64,000 nucleotides of DNA, from contig OY986436.1 in assembly GCA_963920525.1 (NCBI GenBank), positions 85,964,970 to 86,028,969 on the forward strand, read 5' to 3'. Under the pieces are notes generated by a model, which did no database searches, had not been told where the DNA came from, and was given only the letters and a program-made list of their open reading frames with translations. Both the position numbers and the translations under genes were made by a program. Source of the DNA: Dichetophora obliterata (Eukaryota > Arthropoda > Insecta > Diptera > Sciomyzidae). Each line of letters begins with the position of its first letter. Position 1 is the first letter of the stretch. Below, piece by piece: positions 57,067-64,000 of the stretch.

Positions 57067-59056
57067 TTTTATTTATTTATTTTTTTTATTTTTATTTAAA
57101 AAACTTGTTGACATATAAGAATATTCTTTTGCATGCCGAATTAACATTGGATATAACAACATTTAAGACACGAAATGCAAATTAATGTTACGTAATGCTG
57201 CCAATAACAATATTACTTAAAAAGACTAAAATTTAAACTCAAAAATTTAAGCAATGAATAATTATTCCTTAAAAAGTAATTAGAGAATAAGAGAAGAACA
57301 AGAAAGAGTAAGGAGAGAAATTTGAAGTTAAGAAAAGTGTTTGAAAATTAAATGCTTAAAGTTAATTTTATTAGAAACGTTTTTAATACTATTAGGTAAT
57401 GAATTCCATGACCTAATAACACTGACGAAAAACAATCTACTGGAGTTAAGGAAATTGTATCTTGGGATAATGAGGTTCATATTTCTACTTGACCTGCAAA
57501 ACTCCAACTTCTCAAAAAGATATGTAGGACTACGTGTATAGATAATTCGGTGTAGGAATATGCAATTTCTAGCTTCAAGGTAACTAGGTAAGTCACGACC
57601 AAGTAATTTTTTACAATAGACAGAGATATGATCAAACTTTCTAAGACCGTATACATAGCGAGCTGCATTATTAAAAGCTACCAGGAGCTTATGTAGGGAC
57701 CGAGAGCCAAGTTTGCAGTACACGACCTCAGAGTATGTTATGATCGGCATAATCAACTGCAATACAAGTTTTCTTTTTGTTTCAACTGGCACAAAACCGG
57801 ATGTCATTCGGAGATTACGTAGAAGATAATATACTTTTTTTACGCATGAGTTGATGTGATCATCGCAGGCAAGGAATGAATTTATTTGAAAACCAAGATT
57901 TTTGGCCTTACTTACAAGTTTCAGTTTAACGGTATTAAGTAAAATTGGAGGCAAATCATCATGGTAATATGGAGTTTTAGATATAGGCAAAACAAATGAT
58001 TTCGTGGGGTTCAACGTGAGCATATTCTCATCTGCCCATTTAGACACCAAAGCTAAGTCCTCGTTAACTCTAGCACATAGATCTTCAACCAGGCCAATTG
58101 GTCTGGATAAGTACAATTGGAGATCATCTGCATATGCATGCATAGTGACGTGTTGGCACTTGCTGAAAATATCATTTATGAACATTGTAAATAGTAATGG
58201 CCCAAGAACAGAGCCTTGAGGTACTCCGCTAGTAGTGCTTTTTAGCATAGAAAAATGTTGGCCCACACGCACTCTTTGAGACCTACTTACTAGATAGTTC
58301 CTTAGCAAACGGACCGCAGATTTTGAAAATTGAAAATTTTGAGCTAGTTTTTTGCAGAGAATAGAGTGGCTGACGGTGTCGAATGCTTTGGAGAAGTCCA
58401 GCAAGCAGAGCAATGTCAAGTCAGCATTATCGAAATGTACTCTTATATCATCCAGTATTTTGACCACAGCAGTGGAACAGCTGTGCGCAGGCCGAAAACC
58501 AGACTGGTGATGCGACATGAGGTTTAAAAGACTTAAATGATGGGATATCTGTTGCGCCATGAGCGATTCACATATTTTAGACACCGAGGACAAGAGGCTT
58601 ATTGGACGGAACTCGCATGGGTTGCAAGCATTGGGATTTTTTGCTATAGGAATAATAGTCGCCACTTTCCAAATCTCAGGATAGCATGAGGTGGTAAAGC
58701 AGTGATTTATTATATGGGCGAGCGGACTAAGAACATGTGGTAAAATAAGCTTTATAAACCTAATGGAGATTCCATCTTCCCCAGATGCATTCGATTTTAT
58801 TTTCTTTATACAGTTAGCTATATCCAATTCACTTACAGCATTAAACCGAAATGCGTTCGAAGACTCAGGATCAAAACTATTATTATTGTCATCAGTTTGT
58901 TGAGTTTCAGTTGATGAAGAATTAGTGACAAAATAATCATTCAACTGATTGGGGTCTAGATCGCAAACTACAGAGTTTTTGCTGCAAATACCGATACCTT
59001 TTAAGTTTGCCCACAACTGCTTGGAGGGTAGCGTAGGATTAAGTTTGGACATAAAT
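57067..59056 (-). mobile_element. 5'-truncated LINE (Jockey/CR1 group) with intact RT
   Basis: Transcribed leftward. Its 3' end is marked at 57,067-57,101 by an A-rich (AAAT)n-like tail on the minus strand, about 230 bp past the ORF stop. Homology begins abruptly near 59,056, inside the linker before the reverse transcriptase, the usual result of incomplete target-primed reverse transcription. The endonuclease is missing. Confidence 0.8.
57328..59052 (-). CDS. Non-LTR reverse transcriptase, 574 aa, endonuclease missing
   Basis: Uninterrupted frame covering the whole reverse transcriptase of a LINE, the enzyme that copies the element's RNA at a nicked target. Motifs in order are CEFRPISLLSSVSKI (residues about 146-160), HHQSGFRPAHSCSTAV (181-196), LLCLLDFSKAFDTVS (214-228, catalytic Asp219), SGVPQGSVLGPLLF (275-288), AYADDLQLY (306-314, catalytic Asp309-Asp310), LVSKAKNLGFQI, and the C-terminal NAARYVYGLRKFD block with a final FKHLIFKHFS. 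All RT catalytic residues are present. The first Met is internal to the original ORF, because the endonuclease half is lost by 5' truncation. Intactness over 1.7 kb amid decayed neighbours indicates recent insertion. Independent function is unlikely without endonuclease and promoter. Confidence 0.85.
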   Translation of the reverse strand: MSKLNPTLPSKQLWANLKGIGICSKNSVVCDLDPNQLNDYFVTNSSSTETQQTDDNNNSFDPESSNAFRFNAVSELDIANCIKKIKSNASGEDGISIRFIKLILPHVLSPLAHIINHCFTTSCYPEIWKVATIIPIAKNPNACNPCEFRPISLLSSVSKICESLMAQQISHHLSLLNLMSHHQSGFRPAHSCSTAVVKILDDIRVHFDNADLTLLCLLDFSKAFDTVSHSILCKKLAQNFQFSKSAVRLLRNYLVSRSQRVRVGQHFSMLKSTTSGVPQGSVLGPLLFTMFINDIFSKCQHVTMHAYADDLQLYLSRPIGLVEDLCARVNEDLALVSKWADENMLTLNPTKSFVLPISKTPYYHDDLPPILLNTVKLKLVSKAKNLGFQINSFLACDDHINSCVKKVYYLLRNLRMTSGFVPVETKRKLVLQLIMPIITYSEVVYCKLGSRSLHKLLVAFNNAARYVYGLRKFDHISVYCKKLLGRDLPSYLEARNCIFLHRIIYTRSPTYLFEKLEFCRSSRNMNLIIPRYNFLNSSRLFFVSVIRSWNSLPNSIKNVSNKINFKHLIFKHFS

Positions 59057-60098
59057 GTCCAAACTGTTATGATGACGTAATAAATTATTTCGAACGAGCA
59101 CTTAATGAAAATCTTTATTTAATATTTTTTGGTTTAAATTACTAGCAACTGTGTGTAAAAAATAAAATATACAATTCAAATGAAAAAACTTGTTATTGTT
59201 GCAACCTGTTGCTTCATGAACTTATTTGACATTAAATTCAAATTCTATTCTAAGAAAATAATAATTTCAAAATAATAATTTATTTTAGAATTATTAAAAA
59301 CAATGTTGTAATCGAAATAGGTAATCATCAATTTTTCATTTACAATTTTTATAATTTTGTCCTATTGTAAGAAAAAAATTAAATATGTTAGAGGCGGCGC
59401 TAACCTCGGGCCTACGGCGGCAGAATACCTAACTCCGCCACTGTGTCAGACAGTGATGTATATATGTACTTTTAGAAAGAATTTTTTCAGCTGGAGCTTA
59501 AAATTCATAAGCTTATATTTTTTGTATCTGTAGAACAGTATTGTATTCAAAATATGCATCGCAATACTATAATGCCAGAACACTGACAGAATGGATATCG
59601 AGAGAGATTTTGGAGAAGACAACTCGAAACACACTAATACTTTTGCACACATTGTGGAAATCATGCAATATAACCACAGCAAAAAATTGTTTCCGGTCTG
59701 ATATTCTCATAATCCTCTTCATTTAACTGATGTTTGCTGGCAAAAAGGCAGCAGAACATAACATAGCAAAGCATGCCGCCTGCTGCTGAATTTGCATAAT
59801 TTTGTTTTTTAAGCTTTGTATCTTTTTATCTATTTGATCCACATAGGTACTATTCATTTTAAATATTGCGTTTGCTATGTGATATCGCTCTTTGCTGGGC
59901 GTCTCGTTTTTACAATCGTTTACCATAATTTTTTGTGACGTTTAATTGTATATTTGTATCTGTATTAATGTCGCTTTGCATATATAACTACAAATGTGTA
60001 TCTATCTGTAAGTGAAACTATTTTTTTCGTCTATCGTTTATAAAGGATATTTACTGCAACCCGTTGAACAAAAGAACCCTTGAAGTAGCATATGTACA
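59057..60098. other. Spacer, possible hAT terminus and small ORF
   Basis: Sequence ending CTAACTCCGCCACTG near 59,443 looks like the right end of a hAT-type element (inverted: CAGTGGCGGAGTTAG), without a visible left partner. A 67-residue minus-strand frame at 59,723-59,926 (MVNDCKNETPSKERYHIANA at its start, with a Gln/Lys-rich helix) has no recognisable domain. Confidence 0.35.
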
Positions 60099-60703
60099 TT
60101 AAGGTGGGTCACATTAAGGTGTACATTATGGAAAATAAAAAAGTTTGAAATGACCGACCCTCATTTGAAAGTTTATGTCGAGAGGATTTTAGTACCATGG
60201 AAATTTTTTTTTTTTTTGGTGGACCCAAAAAAAGCCCAAAGTGGTATTTTTTGTATAACTTCACCATTTTTTAAGCAATCGTAAAATAAAATATCTTGTT
60301 GGATAAATCTCAATATTGACAACAATGTGTACTTACAATTTTTTTACCTACGATTTCATCTTTGACTAGATATTTCAATTTCTTGTCTTTTTCCCGAATA
60401 CCCCCAAAACTTCCAATTATTTTTTTTTAGAAGTTCATTAAAAATCATTCAATTTTTGTGAAGCAAGTTCTTAATATCATTCGTAGGAAAAAAGTTGCAG
60501 CGAATTAACGTTTCGGTGAAGTTTGTCTCCGTTTTTGGTCTTTAGCCTTCGGTTCATCTTCGTGTGGAACCGTTATACAAAAAATACCATTTTGGGAGTT
60601 TTTTGGGTCCACAAAAAAAAAAATTATGGTACTAAAATCCTCTTAACATAAGCTTTCAAATAAGGGCCGGCCTTTTCAAATTTTTCTTGGTAACCCACCT
60701 TAA
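60099..60703. mobile_element. TTAA-flanked MITE with about 180-bp inverted arms
   Basis: The ends read TTAAGGTGGGT and ACCCACCTTAA, with TTAA at 60,099-60,102 and 60,700-60,703. The arms share GAGGATTTTAGTACCAT, GTGGACCCAAAAAA and GGTATTTTTTGTATAAC in inverted order and extend about 180 bp. Seven more bases outside the TTAA (TGTACA-type) are also inverted, so either the insertion site was a palindrome or the element is slightly longer. Non-coding. The TTAA target suggests a piggyBac- or Kolobok-mobilised MITE. Confidence 0.75.
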
Positions 60704-61842
60704 TGTACATTCATTCATATGTGAATGAGTAGAAATTTATTTTAGAGTTTTTACTGTGTGTTGACTGTGACGACAAATGTTGGCTGATGTGCATTATACT
60801 TAAGGTGACCATTTTACTGGGAAAATATAGTCTCGAATCATTGGATAGATACGTTTTTAAAAACATTCTTTTCGAAACCAAACATTTTCTGCAAGAAAAA
60901 ATTTGTATTTTGCCGTTTTATATAGCTCTGGTCGCTCTTTAATTCAGCTTACTCTTTAAATGCTCTTAAATCGACGTTAAGTATAACGAATGTGCGTGTG
61001 TTTACCACATCAATGAAAATGATTTGTTTGTTTGATCAACGTTGCCGCGTCTGGCTTGAAGAACTTGAGCCTTTGACTTTTGCATCATCCGATGCATCAG
61101 CCAAGGATAAACACACCATAGCCTTTAATAACACACCCATAAGCATTAAGCTGCTACAACTTAACGTCCATTACGTCATTGTATTATATGGCGATACAAA
61201 CTGTAAATCGTATGCTATAGAGATAAAGGAACGAAAATTTATTTAAAGCACGTGATGCTGTCAAAACTCAGATCAGAAAAAAATCAGGCAGGGATGTAAT
61301 TGCTTCTGCTGTATAACTTCAACTAAATAAGACTGCATCAGTGCACATTGGAGCAGCGCAGAACAAAATTGTTTCTTAGTTGAACAGAGTGTGTGACAAA
61401 AATGAAATTTGTTGCATTTAGGATTCGAGGGTTAAATTATAAAATTAAAGACACAGAAGCCAGGAATTTATCCACAAATGACGAGAGCCTTTAAAAAATA
61501 TCGTCTTGATTAAATACAGACAACATCGTGATATATACATCGTTGAGACCAAAGAGCTGTAAAATCTGCATTCATATTAAAAATTTTCAATACAATTGAG
61601 TAACGACATTAGAATCCACTCAATGAATGCGAAATTGATTCATAAAAAATTTTTAATTCACGTTAAATTTTAAAAAATTATTTATTTTCGCTATTCAAAA
61701 CTATGAATAGCGTTTTTTAATTCTATATGAATTAAATATGCTATTCAATGAATGCAAATTACAAGGAATTTTAGAATGTTTTTTTATCCATTACTCATTT
61801 TGTGTTACATTTTATTTATTCACTATCCATTATTCATTATAA
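60704..61842. other. No gene recognised
   Basis: An 84-residue plus-strand frame at 60,992-61,246 is less AT-rich than its surroundings, but has no recognised domain and no convincing splice sites. I do not call it a gene. Confidence 0.4.
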
Positions 61843-62422
61843 ACTATACTATACTATACTATACTATACTATACTATACTATACTATACTATACTATACT
61901 ATACTATACTATACTATACTATACTATACTATACTATACTATACTATACTATACTATACTATACTATACTATACTATACTATACTATACTATACTATACT
62001 ATACTATACTATACTATACTATACTATACTATACTATACTATACTATACTATACTATACTATACTATACTATACTATACTATACTATACTATACTATACT
62101 ATACTATACTATACTATACTATACTATACTATACTATACTATACTATACTATACTATACTATACTATACTATACTATACTATACTATACTATACTATACT
62201 ATACTATACTATACTATACTATACTATACTATACTATACTATACTATACTATACTATACTATACTATACTATACTATACTATACTATACTATACTATACT
62301 ATACTATACTATACTATACTATACTATACTATACTATACTATACTATACTATACTATACTATACTATACTATACTATACTATACTATACTATACTATACT
62401 ATACTATACTATACTATACTAT
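61843..62422. repeat. (ACTAT)n pentanucleotide satellite, about 116 perfect units
   Basis: About 580 bp of the 5-bp unit ACTAT without a single visible interruption. Because the unit lacks stops on the plus strand and 5 is not a multiple of 3, all three plus frames stay open and yield an artefactual Tyr-Thr-Ile-Leu-Tyr repeat. The minus strand has TAG in every frame. The purity implies a very recent expansion. The assembled length may be inaccurate. Confidence 0.97.
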
Positions 62423-63770
62423 TATTATTAAAAATATCAAAACTTCTGAAATTTTTGGGCATTTAATTCGCTTAAATTTTATATCTTGGCTAATTTTTAT
62501 AAGATTTTTTTAATTTTTCCAGATCTTGTTAAACGAAAAGTTGTCTTATTCAATTACATAAAAGGTGCTTCTGATTTTCCACACTTCTTTTATTGTTAAG
62601 TAAAGGGAAATTTTTGAAATATTGTCTATTATAGAAACATCAAAATATACTATCTATCTATAAATATACTGTACTATACTTATTCCGCTATGTGATTGAT
62701 TTTGTGCAGAGTTGTTGTTGTTGGTGTTTGCTGTCTTTCATAAAATTACTTGATCTAAAGCTCATAAAAACATAACCTTGCAAAACATGAAAAAGGTCAC
62801 AATTTAATTATAAAAAATATACTACCATTTAATAAAAATTACTAAAAAATCAAATTTTTATCAACATAGATTTGGAATAAAAATGGAGTTGCTTATTTTT
62901 TGTAGGTTTTTAAATTAAATTTGCATTTTATTTTGAATGCCTGCCACCATGCAAAAGAGTGCTGCAAGGATTATAGAGCAAACCTTTAATATATCCTGAT
63001 ACAAATTGCAATGTACTTGCGTCTTGCTTATTTATATGTATTGATAAATTGTGTAAAATGTATGCTATTTGTAGTGTCCTTGCCTGCAAAGCTCCCACCC
63101 GTTGCAAGGAGTGATTGCCATATGTTTGCTTTCTGCTTTTTTTTTCTTTGGCATTTTTTTGGCCCCATTATTTTTTGCTGGCCATGCTCGTTACTCTTGC
63201 ACTTGTCATGCATACATACAACAAATTTTTCATTTAGAATTTTTTGGGCCAAACGATTGACACCCGCCACCACAAAACCCTTTTCTCGTTCTTAACTCTC
63301 TTGAAATTTTCCTGCTTTCTCTGAAATTTCTCTTTTACATTTTTTTATCTCTTTTTCTTTTGGACTGAATTCAAATTGCTTTTGCCAATCAATTCAAATG
63401 CAAGAAAACGTTCGTAAGAAAACCATTCATCATTCCGAGTTGGCATTCGTGCAGCATTTTCATTCGTTTTTCTTGCATTTTCCGACACTGCTGTTAAATC
63501 TTTTCTGCTGCTAGGTTTTTTTTTGTTACATTTTGTTGATTTTTTCTTTCTCTTTTTTTTTTTTTGGTGTAGCACTTTGAATTTAATTTAAGCGAGTTGT
63601 TGTAAATTTGATATTATTTCGTGTATGATAAATGAACTGAAAGATAATGGATGGAAAAAACAAAAAATAAACAAGAAAAGTTGGGAGCAGATAAGAAAGC
63701 GGAGCAGTGGAGCATGAATACCAAATATAAGAACGAAAGAAAGAAAAAAGGAAAAAAACTATCGAGAACA
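62423..63770. other. No recognised gene
   Basis: AT-rich. A short ACTATACTT-type relic near 62,672 resembles the satellite unit. T-rich and A/G-rich runs lie near 63,340-63,570 and 63,655-63,760. Confidence 0.4.
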
Positions 63771-64000
63771 ATGCCTGAGATGACGTCTAGGTTTGATGGT
63801 AGGAGATATGTGTACGATACTACTTCAACAATGTCCTTTGAACACAGCCAATTGTTCGCTGCTGACAAGGAAAGTGAGCTTGTCGCCGCGCAACGTTGCT
63901 GGCATAAGCTCGAGTTTGGCATGAGCTCTAAGAGCCCAAGAGCAACAAAAGTGAAGCATACTTTGTGGCTACTGCTCCAAAAGCTACTCATTTGTTTGTA
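63771..64000 (+). CDS. Possible first coding exon running off the window
   Basis: From an ATG at 63,771 the plus-strand frame stays open for 230 bp to the window edge, in sequence clearly less AT-rich than its surroundings. An inner ATG (63,831) has a fly-like CAACA start context. A third (63,921) would begin MSSKSPRATKVKHTLWLLLQ, a basic N terminus followed by a hydrophobic run resembling a signal peptide or anchor. The minus strand of the same region is also open (63,614-63,991) with a hydrophobic stretch, so the strand is uncertain. No domain is recognised. The call is tentative and needs the next window. Confidence 0.25.
   Translation, partial: MPEMTSRFDGRRYVYDTTSTMSFEHSQLFAADKESELVAAQRCWHKLEFGMSSKSPRATKVKHTLWLLLQKLLICL

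Noticed and set aside
61843..62422. Repeat array considered as a CRISPR or protein-repeat locus
   Set aside because: The unit is 5 bp without spacers, so it is a simple microsatellite/satellite.
61752..62513. Long plus-strand reading frames of 253 and 209 residues made of a Tyr-Thr-Ile-Leu-Tyr repeat
   Set aside because: They are a by-product of the ACTAT satellite, which has no stop codon in any plus frame.

Overview
This is a window of animal nuclear DNA, most likely from a true fly (Diptera; a tephritid-type fly is plausible but unproven). It is strongly AT-rich, has no bacterial-style gene packing, and is crowded with insect-type transposable elements: mariner/Tc1, hAT, piggyBac, a P-like element, RTE and Jockey/CR1-type LINEs, tRNA-derived SINEs and many MITEs. 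The only host coding sequence I recognise is one 97-bp exon on the minus strand (52,228-52,324). It has clean splice sites and encodes the start of a semaphorin sema domain. The simplest reading is that most or all of the window is intron around this exon. A second possible coding start lies at the right edge (63,771 onward, plus strand) and is weak.

Layout. 1-8 kb: decayed mariner transposase, a 256-bp MITE, a 1.2-kb element with nested inverted repeats, a TA-flanked MITE, a tandem duplication and a long-armed MITE with a perfect 8-bp duplication. 8-13.5 kb: nothing recognisable. 13.5-16.5 kb: a TA-flanked repeat split by a decayed hAT. 17-19.4 kb: a LINE scrap and a 762-bp P-element relative with a THAP domain. 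19.5-29.3 kb: a nest of TEs. A hAT-type pair of ends (20,945/27,048) encloses a hAT transposase tail, the broken remains of a divergent viral/Polinton-like gene pair (packaging-type ATPase and parvovirus-VP1-type phospholipase A2), and a deleted mariner. A piggyBac relative follows. 29.3-32.2 kb: apparently unique intron. 32.2-39.1 kb: SINE, then a 5.49-kb hAT-type element with a perfect 8-bp duplication inserted into a 256-bp MITE and itself loaded with a foldback structure, a TA-flanked repeat, a mariner deletion derivative and degenerate repeats. 40-41.4 kb: dispersed repeat and a hairpin MITE. 43.3-46.2 kb: a nearly full-length frameshifted RTE LINE. 49.7-54.6 kb: dispersed repeats, a Tc1 fragment, the semaphorin exon, and a 228-bp duplicated segment ending in a tRNA-like sequence. 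55.8-59.1 kb: two LINEs, one with an intact 574-residue reverse transcriptase. 60-64 kb: a TTAA-flanked long-TIR MITE, a perfect 580-bp pentanucleotide satellite and a gene-like right edge.

How it works together: I see no operon or pathway. The elements form a layered record of insertions. Several layers can be ordered because target-site duplications or split copies are visible. The features most worth a second look are the viral/Polinton gene pair, the P-like element, the 5.49-kb hAT inside a MITE, and the lone semaphorin exon in a very large intron.
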